A stretch of DNA of 64,000 nucleotides from DASQHW01 sp038238245 (GTDB taxonomy: Bacteria > Actinomycetota > Acidimicrobiia > IMCC26256 > PALSA-610). The notes under the pieces are model-generated. The model did no database searches. It was given only the letters and a program-made list of their open reading frames with translations, and was not told the DNA's origin. The stretch spans positions 1-64,000 of the forward strand of contig JBBRXX010000002.1 in assembly GCA_038238245.1 (NCBI GenBank), read 5' to 3'. Positions within the stretch are counted from its first letter, which is position 1. Each line of letters opens with the position of its first letter. Position numbers and translations under genes: made by a program. Below, piece after piece: positions 1 to 6,365 of the stretch.

Positions 1-597
1 GACTCCTACGTCCGCCTATTCGAGGAGCTCGGACGCGTTCACACTGCGCTCAAAGCAGTCTGGGAGCCCAGTCCGCCCGAACCCCTCGACGACCACAGAA
101 CCTTCGGCCAACTGCGTTACTCGGTCGGCTTCACACTCCGCAGGCTCGGAACCGGCAGCGAGCCGGTCGTGCATCGGATGCGCCACCTGACTGGCGAGCT
201 CTCCGAGCTCCGGAAGGAGGTCGAACTGCCATGCGCTCCGATTCATGGGGACTACAAATTGGGCAACGCGGGAGAACTGTCAGACGGCTCGTGGGTCACC
301 TTCGACATGGATTTCGCGAGGGTCAGGGAGCGGCTGTACGACATCGCGGCCAGCCTGCACCAGGTCGCACCGAGCGGCGAATTGCTCGAGCCGCGACGAC
401 TGCTCGACGCCTACGTAAGCACGGCTCCGGAACCGTTGACTCGCGACGAGTACCGATGGCTCCCCGGGGCTCTAGCCCTTGTACCGCTGCACTGGGCTGC
501 CACCGCAGGGCTCGTGGGCGACGGCATCCGCGAGGCCGAGAGCGCGATGACCGCCGCCGAGGCCTGGTGGTCGCGCCGGGCTGAACTCTCGTCGTAG
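1..597 (+). CDS. APH-family phosphotransferase, C-terminal part
   Basis: The frame is open from the first base of the window, so this is the C-terminal 198 residues of a longer protein. The Brenner-type kinase motif HGDYKLGN is encoded at about 244-267, followed by an FDMDFA segment in the place of the metal-binding DFG-like Asp. This order, with a helical C-terminal lobe, is that of the aminoglycoside phosphotransferase/choline kinase superfamily (PF01636), which transfers the gamma-phosphate of ATP to a small-molecule hydroxyl. The substrate cannot be read from the sequence: such genes in actinobacteria are as often maltokinase- or homoserine-kinase-like as antibiotic resistance. The N-terminal lobe and start codon lie outside the window. 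Confidence 0.75.
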   Translation, partial: DSYVRLFEELGRVHTALKAVWEPSPPEPLDDHRTFGQLRYSVGFTLRRLGTGSEPVVHRMRHLTGELSELRKEVELPCAPIHGDYKLGNAGELSDGSWVTFDMDFARVRERLYDIAASLHQVAPSGELLEPRRLLDAYVSTAPEPLTRDEYRWLPGALALVPLHWAATAGLVGDGIREAESAMTAAEAWWSRRAELSS

Positions 598-1004
598 GGC
601 GGCCGCGATGAGACTGGAGTTCTGAGGCTAGAGAACCGTACGGCGCTGCGAGCTGAACTGCCCCAGATCGCCGGGTAAGTGGCGCGTTATCCGGTCGGCG
701 ACCGCGGTCGCGCATGCAATCGCGAAGCCGCACAGATTGCCCGCTCTGGCGTCATGTTGCGAGAGCACGGGCCGCACAGAACGGGCGCGGCGTTGATCGA
801 CGACAATCGGTCGTGACAGCGTGCGGTGTGCCGGCCGTGAAGACCGGTCCGCTCGTTCTGTAGAGAGAGCGCATTCGTGGCCGGCGATCCGACATGGAAC
901 TTTTAGAATCCCGCGAGCACGTGCGCGCGAACCGACTCCGGCGCTCGCAAGGTCACGTCGGGCTCGCCTTGATGAGCGGCGGCGACCGCGACCGACATGT
1001 ACAT
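598..1004. other. Intergenic stretch, no gene seen
   Basis: These 407 bases lie between two genes whose 3' ends converge here. The short frames on either strand have no ribosome binding site and no recognisable motif, and the longest plus-strand one simply runs on antisense to the next gene. I see no hairpin followed by a T-run, no RNA gene and no repeat. It may carry remnants of a lost gene, but nothing supports that directly. Confidence 0.5.
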
Positions 1005-1559
1005 CTACGGGGTGCGGCCGATGAACGCCAGGAGCTTCGTCTGGGCGTTTGCGTCATCGGGGACGTGCACGCGCGGCCCGTAATGGCCGCTCTGGCGCAG
1101 CGCCTCGTCCATCGGCAGCATGCCGCCGAGCATCACGGCGCACTTGTCCGGGTCCAGCGTGTCGTCCTGGCCTGTGGCTCGAGCGAGGTCCCAGCGGTGT
1201 AGGAACACGTCGCTGGTGTAGATCATGTCGATCGCTTGCCCGAGTGGCATCCGGCCGATGTGAGGGAGATCGTGCTCGCGGTCGGCGGTGTCCGCGTCGT
1301 CGAGCAGTGCCTGCACGGCGTCGGTCTGGGTGCGCCAGGCGCCGACGGGGTCGTCGTCGACCGACGGCCCCGCCACCAGCGTGATCCCCGCCGATCCCCG
1401 GAGGAACGCCGGGAACCATTCGACGAGGTGGCGGATGACGTCGCGCGCATTCCAGCCCTCCGGCGGCGCGGGCTGGTCCCACGACTCCGGGGCGATGCCC
1501 TCGACGGTCGTTGTGAACGCACCGGCGATGCGTCGGTGCTCGTCGGCCGGAGTGTTCAT
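1005..1559 (-). CDS. TIGR03086-type DinB-fold metal-binding protein
   Basis: The 184-residue protein starts with MNTPADEHRR. Its layout is that of TIGR03086/maleylpyruvate-isomerase-like proteins: a long first helix, the WNARDVIRHLVEW segment with a candidate metal-ligand His near residue 40, and an FLHRWDLARATGQ segment with a second His. The family has the DinB four-helix fold and is thought to bind a divalent metal; some members are mycothiol-dependent, but no activity is known for most. The chosen ATG (1557-1559) overlaps the stop of the upstream AHSA1 gene by ATGA, so the two are translationally coupled. A longer reading upstream to 1907 has no motif and is antisense-like. It is the last gene of the ArsR operon. 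Confidence 0.75.
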   Translation of the reverse strand: MNTPADEHRRIAGAFTTTVEGIAPESWDQPAPPEGWNARDVIRHLVEWFPAFLRGSAGITLVAGPSVDDDPVGAWRTQTDAVQALLDDADTADREHDLPHIGRMPLGQAIDMIYTSDVFLHRWDLARATGQDDTLDPDKCAVMLGGMLPMDEALRQSGHYGPRVHVPDDANAQTKLLAFIGRTP

Positions 1560-2044
1560 CGGAGCTCCGCGACGAGGGCGTCGAGCTTGGCGTAGCCCTC
1601 GTCGACGCCGGTCTCCATGCCGCTGGCCAGCCACTGGTCGCGGCTCTCGAAGCTTTCCACCAACGACTGCGCGTGCAGCCGGGTGCGGCCGTCGCCGAGG
1701 TCCTCGAACCGCAGCGTCTCGAGGGCGACGCCGTCGGGCTGACCGTCGAACGTGAAGGTCTGAACGATGCGATCCTGACCGACCTCGTGGAAGCAGCCGT
1801 GGAAGCCGTACTCCTCGCCCTCGCGCCCGGCGACGTAGCGCCAGCGGCCGCCTGTGGTGGCGTCCCAGTCGAGGATCTTGGTCTCCATCCCGTTCGGCCC
1901 GACCCATCGGGCGAACAGCTCGGGATCGGTGTGGGCCCGCATCAGCTGCGCCGGGGTGGCGTCGAAGTCACGGGTCATGCGGATGATCGGCAGGGTGGGG
2001 TCGGCCTCGATCGAGACCTGGTAGCGGTTGCCGGTGGTGTTCAT
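1556..2044 (-). CDS. SRPBCC (AHSA1-like) domain protein
   Basis: The 162-residue protein has the activator-of-Hsp90 ATPase homologue pattern (PF08327): an N-terminal RMTRDFDATPAQLMRAHTDP segment, WVGPNG, then GGRWRYV and a C-terminal helix with GMETGVDEGYAKLD. These hotdog-like START/SRPBCC barrels bind small hydrophobic ligands. Genes of this kind next to an ArsR regulator are common in actinobacteria and proteobacteria, and the barrel may bind or modify the signal. The ATG at 2042-2044 overlaps the ArsR stop (ATGA), fixing the start; the 53 extra residues upstream in the same frame belong to the antisense of nothing and overlap ArsR. Function beyond ligand binding is inferred. Confidence 0.85.
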   Translation of the reverse strand: MNTTGNRYQVSIEADPTLPIIRMTRDFDATPAQLMRAHTDPELFARWVGPNGMETKILDWDATTGGRWRYVAGREGEEYGFHGCFHEVGQDRIVQTFTFDGQPDGVALETLRFEDLGDGRTRLHAQSLVESFESRDQWLASGMETGVDEGYAKLDALVAELR

Positions 2045-2409
2045 GAGGCTGTTCCTTGCTCGAGGTACGGGTGTTTGGTTCGTTTGTCGTCGCGCATTTC
2101 GGTCAGGACGGCGTCGAGGCGTTCGTAGCGCTCCTGGGCCTGTTGGCGGTAGCGCTCGATCCACTTCGTCATCAGGTCGAAGACCTCCGCTTCGAGATGA
2201 CAAGGTCGCCGCTGGGCGTCCTTGCTCTGGCTGACCAGGCCGGCGTCGGTCAGCACCTTGATGTGCTTGGACACCGCCTGGACGGAGACGTCATAGGGAT
2301 CGGCGAGCTCTCCAACGGTGGCGTCGCCCACGGCGAGGCGAGCCACCATGTCGCGCCTCGTCGGATCGGCGAGAGCGGCGAAGACTCGGGACAGCTGGTC
2401 GTCCGCCAA
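2041..2409 (-). CDS. ArsR-family transcriptional repressor
   Basis: The 122-residue protein carries a winged helix: FAALADPTRRDMVARL opens helix 1-2, VGELADPYDVSVQAVSKHIKVL is the helix-turn-helix, and LVSQSKDAQRRPCHLE is the wing. There is no CxC metal site in the recognition helix; the single Cys lies in the wing, so a metal signal is unlikely. The start is decided by a near-perfect Shine-Dalgarno AAGGAGG seven bases before a TTG (2407-2409). An upstream ATG at 2652 would run through the promoter and the operators. As first gene of a three-gene ATGA-coupled operon it very likely represses itself, SRPBCC and TIGR03086 genes. Confidence 0.9.
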   Translation of the reverse strand: MADDQLSRVFAALADPTRRDMVARLAVGDATVGELADPYDVSVQAVSKHIKVLTDAGLVSQSKDAQRRPCHLEAEVFDLMTKWIERYRQQAQERYERLDAVLTEMRDDKRTKHPYLEQGTAS

Positions 2410-2424
2410 CGGACGGCCTCCTTG

Positions 2425-2442
2425 TTCAACTGGATGGTTGAA
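2425..2442. promoter_or_regulatory. Operator 1, TTCAAC-N6-GTTGAA
   Basis: A perfect 6+6 inverted repeat, TTCAAC and GTTGAA with a 6-base spacer, lies just upstream of the ArsR Shine-Dalgarno and covers the expected transcription start. It shares the CAAC/GTTG half-site with a second palindrome at 2471-2486. ArsR dimers bind such 12-2-12-like palindromes. Binding is inferred; the symmetry is seen. Confidence 0.6.
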
Positions 2443-2445
2443 TAC

Positions 2446-2474
2446 AACATACGGCCTTGGTCCGTCGTTGTCAA
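2446..2474 (-). promoter_or_regulatory. Sigma-70-type promoter of the ArsR operon
   Basis: On the minus strand a perfect -35 box TTGACA (2474-2469) is followed after exactly 17 bases by TATGTT (2451-2446). Transcription would start near 2439-2441, inside operator 1, leaving a leader of about 30 bases before the TTG start. The -35 overlaps operator 2. Consensus boxes are rare in such GC-rich DNA, so the match is meaningful. Confidence 0.7.
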
Positions 2475-2486
2475 CCGTTTGGTTGA
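2471..2486. promoter_or_regulatory. Operator 2, TCAACC-N4-GGTTGA
   Basis: A second perfect 6+6 inverted repeat, TCAACC and GGTTGA around GTTT, overlaps the -35 box of the ArsR promoter. With operator 1 it brackets the promoter, an arrangement that fits autorepression. It also lies about 65 bases before the divergent VOC gene and could control that gene as well; this is inference. Confidence 0.6.
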
Positions 2487-2548
2487 AGAGCGAAGACTCG
2501 CCCGGCCCGCTCGGCGGCGCGGCGACTGGAGGCCGCGAAGATGTCTGC

Positions 2549-2965
2549 ATGAAGACCACGAGACAGGTAGTTGTGTTCGACGCGGCGGACCTTGCCGCCG
2601 AGAGCGCTTTCTGGGCGGGCATGCTCGGCGGCCGCGTCTTCATCGATGACACATTTCACAGCGTCTTCGACGCGGACGGGCGCTGGGTGATCGGCGTTCA
2701 GTTCGCTCCCGACCACGTCCCACCTGAATGGCCGGACGGAAACCCGCAGCAGGTCCATCTCGATCTCCACATCGATGACCCAGCACGCGCCCACGCCGAG
2801 GCAATCGAGCTCGGTGCTCGCCTGCTCCAGGCAGCCGACGATCTGACCGCGGCCGAAGGACACCAGGTGTATGCCGACCCAGCAGGTCACCCGTTCTGCC
2901 TCGGGTGGGGACATCCGGACGACGACGCGATCCGTCGGTTCCTAACCGGCGGCGAGCGGGACTGA
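2549..2965 (+). CDS. VOC (glyoxalase-like) family protein
   Basis: The 138-residue protein begins MKTTRQVVVFDAADL and shows the vicinal-oxygen-chelate pattern of two beta-alpha-beta-beta-beta halves: SAFWAGMLGGRV in the first, QQVHLDLHIDDPARAHAEAI with candidate metal-ligand His residues in the second, ending in DPAGHPFCLGWG. This subtype (Glyoxalase_6-like, PF18029) is common in actinobacteria and mostly uncharacterised; roles range from lyases and dioxygenases to antibiotic binding. It is divergent from the ArsR operon and may share its operators. The ribosome site is weak. The end overlaps the convergent next gene by 24 bases. Confidence 0.75.
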   Translation: MKTTRQVVVFDAADLAAESAFWAGMLGGRVFIDDTFHSVFDADGRWVIGVQFAPDHVPPEWPDGNPQQVHLDLHIDDPARAHAEAIELGARLLQAADDLTAAEGHQVYADPAGHPFCLGWGHPDDDAIRRFLTGGERD

Positions 2966-3619
2966 GAGCAAGACGCCGAATTCACGGGCGACATGAACGC
3001 TGACGCGCGCGTGCACGCGTCCCTGCTCGGTGTGGAACCGTCCGTACGGTGCGATCGGAAACACTGCGTCGTGCCACACACCGGGCGCGACGTAGAGGCC
3101 GCGACCACCGTCGACGTGGTAGGCGACGAAGTCGTCAGGCGTCACGTCGTCGCCCGGCGGTGCAAGCAGCACGACGAACGGCACACCGTCGACGGGAGAG
3201 AACAGTTGCCCACCGTCGGGGTGGTGGTTCGCGTGCCACAACAGCACGCGCGCAGGCGTGCTGTCCGGGATCGGCCCGCGCGTCGCGAGCGCGGGATCGG
3301 TCGACCAGCCGAGCAGGTAGTGCCCTCCCACTGCTTCGTTGCGACCGAAGAGCAGCTCGCCTTCCCACCACACTTCGAAGGCGCCCGTGACCGTCCCGCC
3401 CTCGACGCCGGTTCCGGGATCGAGTGTGCGCCAACCCGATACCGGCCACGGCACGATCTCGACGCGATGGCGGTGCACGTCGTGCACGAGCGCGCCGAGG
3501 CCGCGCAGCGCGTCGTCCGTTGCGGCCATCAGCGGCACCTCGTGTTGCCGGAGCCGGTCCGGAAGGTCCGGCGCGAGGTATTCCGCGGCGGTGGTGGGAG
3601 ATCCGCCCGGCGTCGGCAC
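2942..3619 (-). CDS. Ureidoglycolate lyase-like cupin protein
   Basis: The 225-residue protein resembles the AllA family (PF04115). The diagnostic part is VLLWHANHHPDGGQ followed by LFSPVDGVPFVVLLAPPGDD and, near the end, GLYVAPGVWHDAVFPI, the typical cupin-barrel strand with a His. AllA releases urea from ureidoglycolate in allantoin breakdown, but distant members without allantoin genes nearby, as here, may act on other acids. The start is uncertain: GTG at 3619 has no ribosome site and an internal ATG about 30 residues in is possible. It converges on the VOC gene, overlapping it by 24 bases. Confidence 0.65.
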   Translation of the reverse strand: MPTPGGSPTTAAEYLAPDLPDRLRQHEVPLMAATDDALRGLGALVHDVHRHRVEIVPWPVSGWRTLDPGTGVEGGTVTGAFEVWWEGELLFGRNEAVGGHYLLGWSTDPALATRGPIPDSTPARVLLWHANHHPDGGQLFSPVDGVPFVVLLAPPGDDVTPDDFVAYHVDGGRGLYVAPGVWHDAVFPIAPYGRFHTEQGRVHARVSVHVAREFGVLLSVPLAAG

Positions 3620-3635
3620 GCCCGAATGCTACGCG

Positions 3636-3902
3636 TTACTCCTCGGCAAATCCGTCGGGATTGTCGAGCTCGAGCCCGAGCTCGTTGAGCTCCTTGCGGT
3701 CGAGCAACAACAGGTCGTCTGCCTCGCGCTCGTCCACGTCGACGAGCTCCGCGCGGTCGCGCCCCAGCTGCTCGTGCAGCTCGATCTCCTCGTCGTCGAG
3801 CCCATCGTCTTCGAGCTCTTCCTCCGTCTCGCCGTCGTGGAGCTCGTCGGCCAGGTGCTCGGCGCCGGTTGCGATCTCGCGCGGGTCGTCGTCGTCGGTC
3901 AT
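3636..3902 (-). CDS. Small very acidic protein, unknown function
   Basis: The 88-residue product starts MTDDDD and is extremely rich in Glu, Asp and Leu (for example DELHDGETEEELEDDGLDDEE and LLLLDRKELNELGLELDNPDGF). The ATG at 3900-3902 follows GGAGG by five bases, a strong ribosome site. No cysteines, membrane segment or known domain can be seen; the acidic, leucine-spaced composition suggests a helical or partly disordered cytoplasmic protein. I do not recognise the family. A longer reading to 3971 is less likely because it lacks a ribosome site. Confidence 0.6.
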   Translation of the reverse strand: MTDDDDPREIATGAEHLADELHDGETEEELEDDGLDDEEIELHEQLGRDRAELVDVDEREADDLLLLDRKELNELGLELDNPDGFAEE

Positions 3903-3983
3903 GCTGCCTCCGGGTGCTGAGTGCCGCGGTGCGCCGAGCACGACTGTACGACGCCCCGGCCGAATGAGCACCGAGCTGCGATG

Positions 3984-5249
3984 TCACCCGCGCTTGCGGG
4001 CAGCTGGGTTGTAACAGATCCCTTTCATGCCGAGCATCTGGGCGGGAACGCAGCGATTCGAGTTGAGACAGACGCGCGGGGTCTCGTCGCTGGCAAGCAG
4101 ACGCGCCGCGAGATCCGGCTCCGCATAGAACGGCCGACCCACGCCGACCATGTCGGCGGCGCCGGAGTCGAGGATGTCATGGCACTCGGCCGCGGTGCGG
4201 ATCCCGCCGACCGCGAGGACCGGTATGCCGGCCCGAGCCGATACCTCGGTGAACAAGGCGCGATTCCATACGGGTTCGAATGGCGCGGCCCGTGCGCCGA
4301 AACGGGCGCCGCCCACGATCACCGCGCGGCGAAAGCGAGACGGCGCAGCGGCGCGCAGGCGTGTCTTCATCGCCTTGTTCGTGGTGAACGTATCCGGCAC
4401 CCCGCCGCGCGACAACGTCGTGTCGGGGAACACGGAGACGTTTACCGGCGTCACCGCGTCATAACCCCACTCCTCGACCAACCGCGCGAGCTCCAGTGCT
4501 TCATCGAGGGTCGCGCGCGCGAACCGCAGGGGCGCGGTCTCGACGGGGATCTTGACCATGCAGGGAAACTCGGTGCCGGCGTGTTCGGCGACCGCCTGCC
4601 GAATGAGGAGCAGCACTCGTGCTCGTGCTTCAGTCGATCCGCCGAACTCGTCGGTGCGCCGGTTGTAGAACGGCGACAGGAACTGGTCGAGCAGCTTGGC
4701 GTTCGCGGAGCCGAGTTGCACGCCGTCGTATCCGGCCTCGCGCGCCCAGGACGCGATCGCACCGTAATGTTGCGCCATCGCGTGCACCTCATCAGTGGAC
4801 ATCACATGAACTGGCACGCCCCGAAACGCGGGCCACAAGAGCCGCGGCACCCGTGACGCGGCCAAGAGCGGTTCCCGCCGCCGCGACGCGTAGGGCTCGT
4901 GCCACGCTTCGATCGCGAACAAGCCGCCGTGGCCCAGCTGCAGAACGAGCGACGCTCCTTCACGGCGCACCGCGGCAACCATCGGTGCGAGCCGCATGAC
5001 CTTCTCGCGCGTGTCGACGCACGTCATCCCCGGCGAGGTTCGGCCCTCGGGATAGATGCACGACGAACCCTGAATGATCATGCCGACGCCGTGGCGCGCG
5101 TTCTCGACGAAGTGTCGGGCGTAGCGATCGGCCGCATCGTCGCCATCGCCCGCGCCTTCGAGCACGGGCGCTCGATACAGGCGATTCCGAACGGTCATCC
5201 CACCGATGCGCAAGGGCGTGTCGAGGACTCCAGGTACGCCGTCAATCAT
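3984..5249 (-). CDS. Old Yellow Enzyme-type flavin oxidoreductase
   Basis: The 421-residue protein is a TIM-barrel FMN oxidoreductase of the OYE/2,4-dienoyl-CoA reductase group (PF00724). Seen features: RNRLYRAPVLEG at the N-terminal FMN region, LVLQLGHGG, YDGVQLGSANAKLLDQFLSPFYNRRTDEFGG (the family signature, but with SAN where most members have HxAHGY), and IPVLAVGGIRT plus MVGVGRPF for phosphate binding. The C-terminal cysteine motif reads C-x2-S-N-x2-C-x11-C, with Ser where the paralogue at 41541 has Cys. Substrate unknown; likely reduces an enone or enoyl thioester. The ATG at 5247-5249 is chosen because 132 upstream residues in frame are Arg/Ser-rich and overlap the thioesterase gene antisense-style. 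Confidence 0.85.
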   Translation of the reverse strand: MIDGVPGVLDTPLRIGGMTVRNRLYRAPVLEGAGDGDDAADRYARHFVENARHGVGMIIQGSSCIYPEGRTSPGMTCVDTREKVMRLAPMVAAVRREGASLVLQLGHGGLFAIEAWHEPYASRRREPLLAASRVPRLLWPAFRGVPVHVMSTDEVHAMAQHYGAIASWAREAGYDGVQLGSANAKLLDQFLSPFYNRRTDEFGGSTEARARVLLLIRQAVAEHAGTEFPCMVKIPVETAPLRFARATLDEALELARLVEEWGYDAVTPVNVSVFPDTTLSRGGVPDTFTTNKAMKTRLRAAAPSRFRRAVIVGGARFGARAAPFEPVWNRALFTEVSARAGIPVLAVGGIRTAAECHDILDSGAADMVGVGRPFYAEPDLAARLLASDETPRVCLNSNRCVPAQMLGMKGICYNPAARKRG

Positions 5250-5346
5250 TCCCCATCCGCCAACACGACGCGATCGTGTCCGTCGAGTCCGTCTGTCGTC
5301 AGCGTCGCGGAGTCGGCGCTGAGCTCGACGACAGGCCGCGCGTGTG

Positions 5347-6168
5347 TCACTCGGTGAGCGTCGCGGTGTTGGTGATGGCGCAGACCGACGACGAGCCGAT
5401 CGTGCCGGAGGTGTCGTACAACGTGCAGGTGCCGACGGCGATGCCGTCGTCGCCGAGATGGCCGGCAACGTCGAGCCCGATCCATTCCGAGACCGGAGGC
5501 CGGCCGAGGAACAACGTGAGATCGGCGTTGATGAACTGCAGGCCGTCGCCGCTCGAGTTCGCCAAGGGATTCGGCAGATCGGCGGCGAGCGCGGCGCGGA
5601 CCACCGGTGACGGTTCCTCGCCCGCGACGAGCTGCCACCGATCACGGGCCCAGCATCGCTTGCGCTGCGCGGTCCAGAATCCGCCGGGCGTCAGCAGCCG
5701 AATGTCCCATCCGCCGAACGTGTCGCCGTCACCCGGGGACGGCAAGGTGTCGGGGTGCGGGACGTCCCACTCCGACGCCTGCCACGGCGCACCGCCAGGG
5801 TGCGGGCCGGTGCGGAGCAACAGCGCGCTCGCGCGCGCGACCTCGACGTCGGCACTGCGAATCGACACGTCGACAACCCGTACCCGACGGCCGTCGCGGA
5901 CCACGCGCGTCGCCGCGTGGAGCGCCGACATCGGCGGTGCGCGGAACATGTCCACCGTCAGGCGCACGACCCGCAGAGTGAGGTCGTGACCCGCGCCTTC
6001 GACGGCCCGGGCCGCCAAACCCGCCAGCAGCCGTCCGTGCAGCATGTCCGCCGCCCACGGGCTCCGAGCCTCCGGCACCGGCTGCAAGCCGTCCGCGCTC
6101 GAGATGAAGTACGCGCCTCGATCCTCGTCCACGCCGCGATCATGCCGAACCGCAGCCTCTCGGTGCAT
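5347..6168 (-). CDS. Acyl-CoA thioesterase-like double-hotdog protein
   Basis: About 270 residues with the features of the actinobacterial thioesterase family 4HBT_3/TesB-like (PF13622): a first hotdog with HGRLLAGLAARAVE, VRLTVDMFRAP, and VRDGRRVRVVDVSIRSADVEVARASALLLR, then a second hotdog ending SEWIGLDVAGHLGDDGIAVGTCTLYDTSGTIG. Such proteins hydrolyse or bind acyl-CoA and often sit in fatty-acid or steroid clusters. The start is ambiguous: ATG 6166-6168 is used here, but ATG 6198 and GTG 6135 are possible, and none has a good ribosome site. GTG 6135 would remove the head-on overlap with the small divergent gene at 6167. Confidence 0.75.
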   Translation of the reverse strand: MHREAAVRHDRGVDEDRGAYFISSADGLQPVPEARSPWAADMLHGRLLAGLAARAVEGAGHDLTLRVVRLTVDMFRAPPMSALHAATRVVRDGRRVRVVDVSIRSADVEVARASALLLRTGPHPGGAPWQASEWDVPHPDTLPSPGDGDTFGGWDIRLLTPGGFWTAQRKRCWARDRWQLVAGEEPSPVVRAALAADLPNPLANSSGDGLQFINADLTLFLGRPPVSEWIGLDVAGHLGDDGIAVGTCTLYDTSGTIGSSSVCAITNTATLTE

Positions 6169-6364
6169 GGACGGGCTCAACGAGCGATTGAAAGCCATGT
6201 GGAAGCGCTATACGGCACCCTCGGATGATCCGCGCAGTACCGAGCTTCGACCAATGTCCGCCGACGAGCTTTCCGGCGCCGCGGCCGAGATCGTGACTCT
6301 GGCGTTCGATGCCGCCGCCGCGCACGCGCGCGGTGAGGCACCGTCTCCGACTGCTCCTCGCTAG
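6167..6364 (+). CDS. Small hypothetical protein
   Basis: A possible 65-residue protein starting MDGLNERLKAMW, with a middle stretch SADELSGAAAEIVTLAFDAAAAHARGE that looks like an amphipathic helix. Its ATG (6167-6169) overlaps the likely thioesterase start head-on by two bases, and its stop is one base before the CocE-type gene on the other strand. No family is recognised and no clear ribosome site precedes it. It could be a real leaderless gene or chance. Confidence 0.35.
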   Translation: MDGLNERLKAMWKRYTAPSDDPRSTELRPMSADELSGAAAEIVTLAFDAAAAHARGEAPSPTAPR

Positions 6365-6365
6365 C

